DNA of 11,358 nucleotides from UBA12276 sp041476285 (GCA_041476285.1 JBGOTD010000020.1:1-11358), one strand, 5' to 3'. Shown: positions 1-6,341, counted from the first letter of the stretch. The notes: generated by a model from the sequence alone, not told the origin. Translations and numbers: made by a program.

Positions 1-37
1 ATTTATTTTATCCTTAATGCCCAGTTATAATCGAACA

Positions 38-229
38 CTAGGATAGATCACTCTGTATATATTTATAAGGGTTTTTTACGAATTGCGATTTGCACTCTTC
101 GTTGCAGAAGTAATATGTTTTACCATTTAATTCCGTCTTAAAATATGTTTTATCGCTAACCATCATATCGCAAACCATGCATACTTTCTTAGGATTTCCA
201 TTCTTTTTATTAAAGGTGAACATCCCCAT
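38..229 (-). CDS. Small YHS-domain (TRASH-like) metal-binding protein
   Basis: This 63-residue protein is almost entirely one YHS domain, with CMVCDMMV near the N-terminus (C17, C20) and GKTYYFCNEECKSQF (C42, C46), then NPYKY. YHS/TRASH domains bind soft metals such as copper, or zinc, and occur in copper ATPases, metal sensors and stand-alone proteins. The four Cys form a plausible single metal site. No signal peptide or membrane segment is visible, so it is probably cytosolic. The frame stays open to a GTG at 286, but that stretch overlaps the end of the preceding gene and reads as low-complexity sequence. I therefore prefer the ATG at 229, which has AAGG about nine bases upstream; ATG 223 is also possible. 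It is last in the six-gene minus-strand run and could be its cytosolic metal carrier or sensor. The domain is sure, the metal is inferred. Confidence 0.85.
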   Translation of the reverse strand: MGMFTFNKKNGNPKKVCMVCDMMVSDKTYFKTELNGKTYYFCNEECKSQFVKNPYKYIQSDLS

Positions 230-254
230 AAATTTGCCTTTGTTCTCCAAAGCT

Positions 255-1202
255 CTACACCGCGCATCCGCCTCCAGATCCTCCACCAGTACCTATTGTT
301 ATATTGCTGGCCATAAGTTGTTTTTGTACAGCATAAGAACCAGAAGCGCTCGAGAAGTTGTATCCCAAAATCAAGGTTGCTGCAACCTCTGCCCACGTTT
401 TGTTCTGTGTTGCATTCAAAAGTACTGCCATATCAAGGTATTGTTGCGGATAATAGAAAGAATTGAACTCCTTCAACGCATTGTATATCTCAGTTGTACT
501 CCTACCTTGTGAAACCATAAGTTCTATAAGCCCTAGTTGTGCTGCCCCATGGTTGCAATCGGGAAACATTGCTGGGTTATCGCAGCACGGCCTGTAAACA
601 TTTGATGCTATTGAGTTTACTTCATCCTGCTGTGCTCGACTAAGATTTATTATTGAGAGGTTTCCAATTGATAGATTGCCAAGATGTCCATAACCCCCTG
701 TGCTCGCAAATTGATTTGGGTTCCCATAATTCATAATTGGACCATTGTTTATCGCATCGGCCTTGTTGTTTATTCCTATTGCCCATAAAACGTAGAGCGT
801 AAACAATGCACTGCTTGAATTTAGAGTTATATTCGTATTGCTAGCTCCATTTAGAATCTTAAGTTGCTCGTTTGTCAAAGGCTCGCCCGCACCGATAAGG
901 GAATTTGAGACAAATGAAAGGTTCAATGCCCCTTTATTAAGAAGTTTTTCTGCAGTGTTATTCCACTTTGCAGCTAAAATGAATCCATTGCTGGGATAAA
1001 CCTGCTCTACGATACTGCTAAAGTCTAATCTTTTAGCTGCTACTGTATTATTTACATTGCTGTAATTAGAAACTGCGTGGGTACGCGTAAGGTTGCTAGC
1101 CGAATAATAGCTTCCTGCAAAGTGCACCGCAAGCAGTGCAATAACTATTAATGAGAACACTACTACAGCCTTTAAGCGACTATTCCTTTTTCTTTTACGC
1201 AC
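255..1202 (-). CDS. Secreted membrane-anchored protein with CC-x8-C-x-H motif
   Basis: Not a named family that I recognise. From the GTG at 1202 it has 315 residues: a basic start (VRKRKR), one hydrophobic segment (about 11-30), then an extracytoplasmic domain with more than ten N-x-S/T sequons, including NLSIGNLSIINLS. The core is YRPCCDNPAMFPDCNHG (C206, C207, C216, H218), followed by a helix ending in SQGRSTTEIYNALKEF. A Cys cluster followed by G-x-S-x-x-EI resembles the plan of CcmH and PCYCGC proteins; this is an analogy, not proven homology. From memory, similar FPDCNHG proteins occur in Patescibacteria. It ends GGGSGGGCAV with C313. The TTG at 1229 also opens this frame but overlaps the upstream gene by 35 bases; GTG 1202 sits just after GGTGG. 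Metal or thiol binding at the surface is inferred. Confidence 0.75.
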   Translation of the reverse strand: MRKRKRNSRLKAVVVFSLIVIALLAVHFAGSYYSASNLTRTHAVSNYSNVNNTVAAKRLDFSSIVEQVYPSNGFILAAKWNNTAEKLLNKGALNLSFVSNSLIGAGEPLTNEQLKILNGASNTNITLNSSSALFTLYVLWAIGINNKADAINNGPIMNYGNPNQFASTGGYGHLGNLSIGNLSIINLSRAQQDEVNSIASNVYRPCCDNPAMFPDCNHGAAQLGLIELMVSQGRSTTEIYNALKEFNSFYYPQQYLDMAVLLNATQNKTWAEVAATLILGYNFSSASGSYAVQKQLMASNITIGTGGGSGGGCAV

Positions 1203-1602
1203 CGCCACCAGCCCAATAAGTTCTTTCAACTAAGGCAGAACCATCTCCATTTACCTGAACAATAGCCTTGTCTCCAAGTGACAAGCAGGGCTTCTGCATC
1301 ATATCATGCTCATAATTGAATGCTATCACACCGCCATCTGTCTCAAGTTTTGTGGTGCAATTCGCCAGACCTGTCTTTTGATCTGTGGTACAACCTTCAT
1401 CAGTTAATACTGGAACATTTGTGTATGTTTGTGCTTCAGTATTGCCACTGGTTATCTTTCCTTCGAATACATTCTGCGCAGAAGGATTCAGTCCAGGACT
1501 TTCGAATTTTGCTGTGCTCGAATGTTGCGTGCTAAAATACACTGCAGCAGCAACAAGCAACACAGCAACTATTCCAATACTATATATCCAAGTTTTATTC
1601 AT
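1195..1602 (-). CDS. Small secreted Cys protein, N-terminally anchored
   Basis: 135 residues from the ATG at 1602, which has AGGTGA five bases upstream; the GTG at 1611 overlaps that site and is less likely. Residues 5-23 form a membrane anchor. The rest is a small, probably beta-rich extracytoplasmic domain with C71, C82 and C106. FNYEHDMMQKPC puts H99, M101, M102 and C106 together, a reasonable soft-metal (copper) ligand group. FEGKI...GDKAIVQV is reminiscent of an OB-type barrel, but this is only an impression. It ends in YWAGGGA. Its last codons GGTGGCGGT double as a ribosome-binding sequence for the next gene, whose GTG start at 1202 overlaps this stop by eight bases. The upstream gene ends 20 bases before the start. 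Function unknown; operon membership is clear. Confidence 0.75.
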   Translation of the reverse strand: MNKTWIYSIGIVAVLLVAAAVYFSTQHSSTAKFESPGLNPSAQNVFEGKITSGNTEAQTYTNVPVLTDEGCTTDQKTGLANCTTKLETDGGVIAFNYEHDMMQKPCLSLGDKAIVQVNGDGSALVERTYWAGGGA

Positions 1603-1607
1603 AATTC

Positions 1608-1613
1608 TCACCT
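1608..1613 (-). promoter_or_regulatory. Shine-Dalgarno site AGGTGA
   Basis: AGGTGA on the minus strand matches the expected complement of the archaeal 16S rRNA tail and ends five bases before ATG 1602. This decides the start of the small secreted Cys protein in favour of ATG 1602 over GTG 1611. Confidence 0.7.
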
Positions 1614-1622
1614 AAGCATAAT

Positions 1623-2171
1623 CTATTCCTTACAACAGTCAACTATCTTCTTGACCATTTCCCTTATACTGCTGAACGCATCCTTCTTTTGCTTGACTTC
1701 CAGATCCCTATCCTGAGTTTCTAATGCCCCCTTTGATGAATTCTGATTAAGATTCAGACTCCAGAAGAGTGAATAAAGGTCAAATGCCTGCTCGAACTTC
1801 TCACTTGCGTCGTTTTCCTTTCCGTTTGCAAGGTATTTTGTACCGACTTCTATCAAACGCATGGATGATGCGAGCAAGTGCTTTGATATGCACCATACTT
1901 CGCCTTCAGGCTGGTTTATCAGCTCTTTAAGCAGTTTTGATCTCATGGCTCTTATTGGTTTAAGAATTTCAAGATAAGCCTTCTTGTTTGTCTTTATTGT
2001 TGTGAAGTAAAGGTGCTCCTCTATTGAGATCAAGTTCATTACGGCAATGCTCAAATCTTCCCCCGAAGAGAGATCTGTACTACTGAAATTACTAAACGAG
2101 TGCACTTTGTCCAGAAATTCTTCCATGTCATTTTGTCTCTTTTTCTTTTCTTCGTTTTCTATTTCAAACAC
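1623..2171 (-). CDS. Soluble helical protein with EEHL and WCISKHLL motifs
   Basis: A 182-residue protein with no signal or membrane segment, predicted to be a helical bundle. The conserved-looking core is ISIEEHLYFTTIKT (E51, E52, H53), then a helix with IRAMRSKLLKEL, then EVWCISKHLLASSMRLIEVG (C94, H98, E108) and AFDLYSLFW. From memory, similar cytosolic proteins occur beside CPLC-type membrane proteins in DPANN archaea and Patescibacteria, without known function. Glu, His and Cys on successive helices could make a metal site; this is inference. The C-terminus carries C179-C180. The GTG at 2171 starts three bases after the preceding stop, so translation is probably coupled. ATG 2126 is an alternative but lacks a binding site. 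Being cytosolic, it may be the inner partner of the membrane protein encoded just before it. Confidence 0.75.
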   Translation of the reverse strand: MFEIENEEKKKRQNDMEEFLDKVHSFSNFSSTDLSSGEDLSIAVMNLISIEEHLYFTTIKTNKKAYLEILKPIRAMRSKLLKELINQPEGEVWCISKHLLASSMRLIEVGTKYLANGKENDASEKFEQAFDLYSLFWSLNLNQNSSKGALETQDRDLEVKQKKDAFSSIREMVKKIVDCCKE

Positions 2172-2174
2172 CCA

Positions 2175-2744
2175 TTAGATTATGTAGTAGTATTTTGTAA
2201 TGTACCAAAACAGCAGTGAAAGCAAGGCAAGTACCAGAAGTGTCAAGATTATGGTCTGATAAGGGAACACCTTGCCACGTTTTTTCTTTATGGTATTGCT
2301 AACCGGCGCTCCGATGAATGTGACAATCCCTCCAATCAGGCTGCCGAATACTAGCCTATTTATCCCAAATATTGTATCTACCATATTTGGCATTCCTTTG
2401 AAAAAACCAGCAAAATAGAACGGCATTATTGTTGCAGCAATCAAAGCAGTAATTACAAAGAACCCTTGGAATGGTATAACTTTTGTCTTACTTTTCTTAT
2501 TAATGAGGGTATTTATCCATAATGCCGTTGAGACTGCCAATGCACCAAGCCATATACCAACTACAATATCATCTACTCCATAATACCTAGCAACACTTAA
2601 GCCGACTGCTGCTCCAGCAACGCAGAGTGGGCACATTGCAGATGTTACTTTTGACAGATTTATCAAAGTTACGGTAGCAATGGTGAGCATTATCAACACT
2701 GCCTTGAGCTTTCCCATTGAACTTAATCCTATTTTTGCGTCCAT
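2175..2744 (-). CDS. Multi-pass membrane protein with CPLC motif
   Basis: 189 residues with about five hydrophobic segments (roughly 11-32, 59-80, 91-116, 127-147 and 162-186). The first ends in TSAMCPLCVAGAAVGLSVARYYGVDD, placing a CxxC pair (C38, C41) at the membrane surface, as in small thiol-redox membrane proteins; VKOR and DsbB do this too, but I see no further similarity to them. From memory, CPLC-plus-YGVDD proteins recur in DPANN archaea and Patescibacteria as an uncharacterised family. The CxxC suggests disulfide exchange or metal passage across the membrane; this is inference. ATG 2744 has AAGGT about nine bases upstream; ATG 2717 (MGKLKAV) would give a shorter signal-like start. 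Gaps are 19 bases to the preceding gene and 3 to the next, so it is firmly in the operon. Confidence 0.8.
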   Translation of the reverse strand: MDAKIGLSSMGKLKAVLIMLTIATVTLINLSKVTSAMCPLCVAGAAVGLSVARYYGVDDIVVGIWLGALAVSTALWINTLINKKSKTKVIPFQGFFVITALIAATIMPFYFAGFFKGMPNMVDTIFGINRLVFGSLIGGIVTFIGAPVSNTIKKKRGKVFPYQTIILTLLVLALLSLLFWYITKYYYII

Positions 2745-2763
2745 GAGTTACAACCTTAAATTT

Positions 2764-3081
2764 TTAGTGCTGATGCCCCATCATTTGCATCATGCCACCT
2801 GACATCATGCTCTGCATAGCATTTATTACGGACTGGTTTAACCCATAAGAATGCATAATTTCATTGCATTCTGCTATCATTCCTTGATTTGTTGTGCCAC
2901 CAGACATCATGCCAGTCGTGTTTTCGTACTGGATAATATTTGTTCTTGTGTTTGCAGCTTTCGCGTATGCAACTATAAGTACAAATGCCATTACCACAAC
3001 AGCAATACTAATCCAGAGGCCTTTCTTTGGAATTTTGTCAACCTTTTTAATTCTCGCCGTTTTCTTGGTTCCCTTTTTCAT
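2764..3081 (-). CDS. Met/His-rich single-pass membrane protein, putative copper binder
   Basis: 105 residues: a very basic cytosolic start (about 20 residues), one membrane helix (about 22-40), then an outer tail rich in Met, His and Cys. The tail has TGMMSGG, C72, M76-H77 and ends MMSGGMMQMMGHQH. Clustered Met with His is typical of extracytoplasmic Cu(I)-binding segments such as those of CopC, Ctr and CusF-type proteins, where Met works in oxidising compartments. The protein is too short to assign to any of these families. It is the first gene of the six-gene run, with GTGAT just before ATG 3081 and a perfect palindrome about 45 bases upstream. A role in metal capture for the downstream proteins is inferred from composition and position; no enzymatic motif is present. 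Confidence 0.75.
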   Translation of the reverse strand: MKKGTKKTARIKKVDKIPKKGLWISIAVVVMAFVLIVAYAKAANTRTNIIQYENTTGMMSGGTTNQGMIAECNEIMHSYGLNQSVINAMQSMMSGGMMQMMGHQH

Positions 3082-3126
3082 GGAATCACAAATTGCTATG
3101 GTCGAAACAGCATATTAGGATTAGTA

Positions 3127-3140
3127 TGAAACTAGTTTCA
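3127..3140. promoter_or_regulatory. Perfect 14-bp palindrome, probable operator
   Basis: TGAAACTAGTTTCA is perfectly self-complementary and lies in the 78-base gap before the six-gene run. It sits just upstream of a weak TATA-like stretch (CTAATATG, minus strand, about 3111-3118), where an archaeal activator or a repressor blocking TBP/TFB would bind. I found no second full copy in the window. The DNA-binding partner is unknown; the membrane-bound winged-helix protein encoded immediately upstream is the obvious candidate. Confidence 0.55.
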
Positions 3141-3159
3141 GGAGGTCTGTTTAAAAGCG

Positions 3160-3834
3160 TTACTGCGATGCTTTCGCATTTTTTAGTATGACTATGTTTG
3201 TCATTCCTCGCCTTCTCCTTTCTATAACTCCACGACCTTCTAACCTGTCTAAAATTCTAGTTATCTTTACTTTCGTAAAGCCACTTTTTTCTACAAGCTC
3301 CGCCTGGAAAATTGCACCGTCTGCCTGATTAATTAGATTATACAACACACGCTCCTCTGGTTTTAATAGTTTTGATACATTCTTGGCAGGTGCAACTTTC
3401 TCGCTTTTTATATGTGTTTTTAGCGTAGTTTTTCTATGTTCAGGATAAGACTGCTTGCTTGAAACAACATAGCTGTAGCCGATTCCGAAAATGCTACCAA
3501 TAAAAACCAATATGAATCCTGCTAAAAATCCGCCGCCTCCTATTAGGCTAATGATGGAAAATATTAGGGCAGCTATTGAAAAGTTTTGCACAGAGCCAAT
3601 ATTTTTCATATTGATAAGAAGAGCAATTAACAAAATTATAATGCCACTGGTAGCCTCAACAATTCCATGATAGATGCTCACATTGGGCAGTACGAGCATC
3701 ATCATATGACCGTCCGTGAAGGTAAATCCTATTGGAAAACCCAATATTGCTAAAAGTCCACTCAAGAATACAAGAAACCCACCCAGCACTATTAATATCT
3801 TTATGATGTTGGGTGCTTCTATTTTGTCTTTCAT
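3160..3834 (-). CDS. Membrane-anchored winged-helix transcription regulator
   Basis: 224 residues. The N-terminal half has about four hydrophobic segments (roughly 12-36, 53-75, 85-102, 104-128); a basic linker follows. Residues 156-217 form a MarR/IclR-like winged helix: LKPEERVLYNLI, a turn at QAELVEKSGFTKVKITRILDRL (recognition helix at KVKITRILDRLEGRG), then the wing VIERRRRGMTNIVIL. Archaea commonly fuse such domains to membrane helices, so the protein probably senses an envelope or extracellular signal while bound at the membrane. CTATTAAAT lies about 29 bases before ATG 3834, consistent with a leaderless transcript. It is divergent from the gene at 3935 and lies upstream of the metal/thiol gene run, so it may control either or itself. 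The ligand is unknown. Confidence 0.8.
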   Translation of the reverse strand: MKDKIEAPNIIKILIVLGGFLVFLSGLLAILGFPIGFTFTDGHMMMLVLPNVSIYHGIVEATSGIIILLIALLINMKNIGSVQNFSIAALIFSIISLIGGGGFLAGFILVFIGSIFGIGYSYVVSSKQSYPEHRKTTLKTHIKSEKVAPAKNVSKLLKPEERVLYNLINQADGAIFQAELVEKSGFTKVKITRILDRLEGRGVIERRRRGMTNIVILKNAKASQ

Positions 3835-3858
3835 ATAAATAAAATAAGTAAAATAGAC

Positions 3859-3867
3859 ATTTAATAG
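3859..3867 (-). promoter_or_regulatory. TATA-like box for the membrane regulator gene
   Basis: CTATTAAAT on the minus strand is centred about 29 bases before ATG 3834. No ribosome binding site precedes that ATG, so a leaderless or nearly leaderless transcript is likely. Confidence 0.45.
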
Positions 3868-3901
3868 CTTCTTATAATCTAAGCAAATTGAAAATCAAAT
3901 G

Positions 3902-3934
3902 ATATTTAAATGCATACTGTAAATACTGTATGGT
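3902..3934 (+). promoter_or_regulatory. Promoter with ATACTGTA direct repeat
   Basis: ATATTTAAAT (3902-3911) forms a good TATA box about 27 bases before ATG 3935, again without a ribosome binding site. Between the box and the start lie two exact copies of ATACTGTA (3914-3921 and 3923-3930), nine bases apart. A repeat placed between TATA box and start suits a repressor. The nearby divergent regulator gene is a candidate source. Confidence 0.5.
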
Positions 3935-4264
3935 ATGATGAAAAATTTTGAACCACTAGAGCCATTTTCTAATAAAATAATGTTTAACGAACTGCTAAAC
4001 GAACTCAAGGAATTCAAATTCAAACTTTACGGAAAAAGGGAGATAAAATTCTACAGAGGAAAGGAAACCAAGTACGAGTTTGATTGGAATCTAGGGGTTA
4101 TCCATTTTACAGAGCTGGATTTCAGAGGATTGAGCGAAATATTTGAAAAAATAAATAAAAAATGGGGTACAAAGATTACTTATTGCATATACCCATCGAA
4201 AGAGGGGGACAGAAACATAATAATGAACGTTAGGTCCCCAAAAGCACCTTTTGAAATTGATTAA
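3935..4264 (+). CDS. Small hypothetical protein
   Basis: 109 residues, not recognised. It is soluble and charged, with no signal peptide or membrane segment and a single Cys in ITYCIYP. The pattern looks alpha/beta: an N-terminal helix (FNELLNELKEFKFKLYG), strands around REIKFYRG and KYEFDWNLGVIHF, a helix at FRGLSEIFEKINKKWG, then a strand pair. No catalytic or nucleic-acid-binding motif is apparent. The ATG at 3935 fits the TATA box at 3902-3911 for a leaderless message; ATG 3938 is a second choice. It stands 56 bases before the NqrB/RnfD-like gene, which has its own possible promoter, so common transcription is uncertain. Confidence 0.65.
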   Translation: MMKNFEPLEPFSNKIMFNELLNELKEFKFKLYGKREIKFYRGKETKYEFDWNLGVIHFTELDFRGLSEIFEKINKKWGTKITYCIYPSKEGDRNIIMNVRSPKAPFEID

Positions 4265-4275
4265 TCATTAATTCA

Positions 4276-4305
4276 TGTAAATAAACTAATTACTCTCTGT
4301 AAATA
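4276..4305 (+). promoter_or_regulatory. Possible promoter with two TGTAAATA copies
   Basis: TGTAAATA occurs at 4276-4283 and 4298-4305, and once more at 3918-3925 in the preceding promoter. The first copy is about 42 bases before ATG 4321 and could serve as a TATA box giving a short leader. AT-rich sequence makes chance matches likely. Confidence 0.3.
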
Positions 4306-4320
4306 TATGGTTGGTTTTCA

Positions 4321-5088
4321 ATGAAGCTTCCTGACATCTACATCCATATGATTATAACTCTGGTTATACTTGCAGCAATAGGCATAGGCCAGGTAGGCAT
4401 TCAAAAGTCACTTCCCCAATTGGCGATAGCTGTTGTTGTGACTTCTATTTTGGATTTTATTATAAAATATTACAAACAAAAGAAAGCCGTATTTCCGAAG
4501 AGCGCAATTATAACTGGCCTCTTTATCGGATCATTGCTCAATCCCGGCGCCCATATCTATATCATTATTATCGCATCAATAATCGCAATACTTTCAAAGC
4601 ATATAATAAAAATAGACAAAAAGCAGATTTTCAATCCTGCCGCTTTCGGTCTGGTTGTATCTTATTTCCTTTTTAAATCTGGTGCATCATGGTGGAGCGC
4701 TTCAAGCGTTCTTTCCAACTTTTCCTTCGGAATTCCCTTAGAGATAATAATATTGGGCATCCTCATATGCTACAGAATAAAGAGACTCAAGACAGTATTT
4801 GTGTTTCTATTATTTTATAACGTTATTTTCTTCCTTACTGGCATGCAATTGGTATTAAAGAATCCAATCGCACTTCTAAACCCGCTGGTTCTCTTCTTTG
4901 CTTTCCTTATGTTGATAGAACACAGAAGTTCACCATTAACAGTAAAGAGCGGCGCCGTTTATGGCATCATTGTTGCTGTTATGGCCTTTGTCCTGCTTTA
5001 TTATGTTCCTGGCATGTTCCTGCTTTTGGCTTTGCTTGTGGGTAACGCATTCAATTTTGTAAATAACAAATTCAAACTTATAATATAA
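4321..5088 (+). CDS. Solitary NqrB/RnfD-like membrane protein
   Basis: 255 residues, nearly all membrane helices (about eight or nine). It matches the NQR2/RnfD/RnfE family: PKSAIITGLFIGSLLNPG, LSKHIIKIDKKQIFNPAAFGLV (N105-P106) and, near the end, EHRSSPLTVKSGAVYG (from E200). In Na+-NQR and Rnf complexes this subunit carries riboflavin and a covalently bound FMN on a Thr of an SGAT-like motif. Here the corresponding region reads about NFSFGIPLEI, so that Thr appears to be missing. The protein is shorter than typical RnfD (about 320-350), and no other nqr or rnf gene is in the window. It therefore probably does not work as a normal Rnf subunit; a flavin or small-molecule membrane role is open. 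Nine bases separate it from the APC permease gene, indicating co-transcription. Confidence 0.75.
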   Translation: MKLPDIYIHMIITLVILAAIGIGQVGIQKSLPQLAIAVVVTSILDFIIKYYKQKKAVFPKSAIITGLFIGSLLNPGAHIYIIIIASIIAILSKHIIKIDKKQIFNPAAFGLVVSYFLFKSGASWWSASSVLSNFSFGIPLEIIILGILICYRIKRLKTVFVFLLFYNVIFFLTGMQLVLKNPIALLNPLVLFFAFLMLIEHRSSPLTVKSGAVYGIIVAVMAFVLLYYVPGMFLLLALLVGNAFNFVNNKFKLII

Positions 5089-5097
5089 GGATGACCT

Positions 5098-6279
5098 ATG
5101 CAGGATAAAATTGAACGGGCTTCTATACCTGATTATCTGCTTTATGGATTTGCAATAGCATCTATTGGCGGACCTCTTGCTCTAGTTACAATATACTTCT
5201 TTACCTCATCATATCCTGTAGGTACTTATTCATTGTATGCAACGCTGTTTGGGATTCTGCTTTTCCTTGCCCCTTTGCTGGTATGGTACAAGTATTCAAA
5301 AAAGATAGTTTCCTCGGGTGGTTTATACACCTTTGTCGAAAAGGCGGTAGGGGCTAAAACAGCAAAACTGCAGGGTTGGATATGGTTGATAAGCTATTTC
5401 CTTTATCTACCCTATACAGTAACTTATATCACTTATTCGCTACTGCCTTTCTTGTTCCGTAATCTTACGCCTTATCTCCCACTAATACAAATTGCATTGC
5501 CCATGATCATAATAGTGTCATTGATCCTCAGTTTCAGGAAGGTTCTATATTTCATATTTGTTACTGCGATAATGCAGTTGATAATAATCAGCATTATTGC
5601 ATACAAGATGCTTTCGGTGAGCCTGTTACATTCATTTGCCTCTGTAAGCGGAACGGGTATCGCTGCATTCTCACATGGGGTACTGGTTACGTCTCTACTG
5701 TTTGTCTGTGCAAGCTTGCCACTTTTCCTTGGTGATGAGGCAAAAGGCGGTGGTAAGAGTATTAGAAAGGTTTTAGTGTTCTCTTTCTTCATCGTTGCAA
5801 TATTCTTCATCTTAGGCTCGATTGCCTTGGTTAGTGCCACTCAGCAGCAGGCAGCTTCAGGGCTTCCAGGATTCTTGGTATTAGGCAGCGCAATAGGGAA
5901 AAACTTTGCATATTTTGTAGCGATATTCTCGATAATAAGCATATTTGACCTGATAATAATTGAGTTCATAGCAATACAACGGCTCTCATTTTCAATGCTT
6001 AACCTTAAGCCAGATAGGTCACTTACAATAGTTGGTGTATTGTTTATCCTATTCAGTGCGCTTGGCATTCTCAACCCTGAGGCTTTCTACCAGGATACCC
6101 TCATTTTATCGTTGATGTCTCTTTATGTCTCACAGGTAATAGTGTTTTTGGCATATCCTTTCTTTGCCAGGAAGCGGTTTAAACTGCAATTCATCGACAT
6201 AATTATTGCTATGGTTTCGTCTTTGATGATGCTATACGGGTTATACGTGGTTGTTGCTCCATTTCTTATACCCCCATGA
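5098..6279 (+). CDS. APC-superfamily amino acid/polyamine permease
   Basis: 393 residues with about eleven or twelve membrane segments and short loops. The start IPDYLLYGFAIASIGGPLAL matches the unwound first helix of APC transporters. SSGGLYTFVEKAVG corresponds to the conserved SGG-x-Y-x-aa-xx-x-G segment between helices 2 and 3. ASLPLFLGDEAK matches the helix 6 region that completes the substrate site. Such proteins are secondary transporters that exchange or import amino acids, polyamines or related amines; the substrate cannot be read from sequence. It is rather short for the family (usually 430-500). ATG 5098 has GGATGA four bases upstream and lies nine bases after the NqrB/RnfD-like gene, so the two are likely made together. 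Whether they form a functional pair is unknown. Confidence 0.8.
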   Translation: MQDKIERASIPDYLLYGFAIASIGGPLALVTIYFFTSSYPVGTYSLYATLFGILLFLAPLLVWYKYSKKIVSSGGLYTFVEKAVGAKTAKLQGWIWLISYFLYLPYTVTYITYSLLPFLFRNLTPYLPLIQIALPMIIIVSLILSFRKVLYFIFVTAIMQLIIISIIAYKMLSVSLLHSFASVSGTGIAAFSHGVLVTSLLFVCASLPLFLGDEAKGGGKSIRKVLVFSFFIVAIFFILGSIALVSATQQQAASGLPGFLVLGSAIGKNFAYFVAIFSIISIFDLIIIEFIAIQRLSFSMLNLKPDRSLTIVGVLFILFSALGILNPEAFYQDTLILSLMSLYVSQVIVFLAYPFFARKRFKLQFIDIIIAMVSSLMMLYGLYVVVAPFLIPP

Positions 6280-6333
6280 AGTAACAGAATAAACTAGCAA
6301 TACTTATAAATTCTCTTTCTAACATAATTATCT

Positions 6334-6341
6334 AATATATT
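6334..6341 (+). promoter_or_regulatory. TATA-like box for the cupredoxin gene
   Basis: TAATATAT is about 24 bases before ATG 6361, consistent with a leaderless message. A second candidate, CTTATAAAT (6303-6311), would give a leader of about 25 bases; GGGATGAT before ATG 6361 could then act as a weak ribosome binding site. Confidence 0.4.

Noticed and set aside
1..37. Possible promoter for a gene left of the window (TTATAA on the minus strand)
   Set aside because: It is too short and its target lies outside the window.
230..286. N-terminal extension of the YHS protein from GTG 286
   Set aside because: It overlaps the Gly-rich end of the preceding gene in another frame and encodes a stretch unlike YHS proteins; the domain is complete from ATG 229.
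177..512. Plus-strand open frames within 177-1716, 2851-3129 and 9330-9730, and minus-strand frames within 5472-6074, 6462-6683, 7128-7319, 8928-9143 and 9356-9787
   Set aside because: They lie opposite or out of frame with well-supported genes and have no recognisable domains or start signals.
2175..2744. VKOR or DsbB assignment for the CPLC membrane protein
   Set aside because: Only one CxxC is present, the second redox loop is missing and the helix pattern differs.
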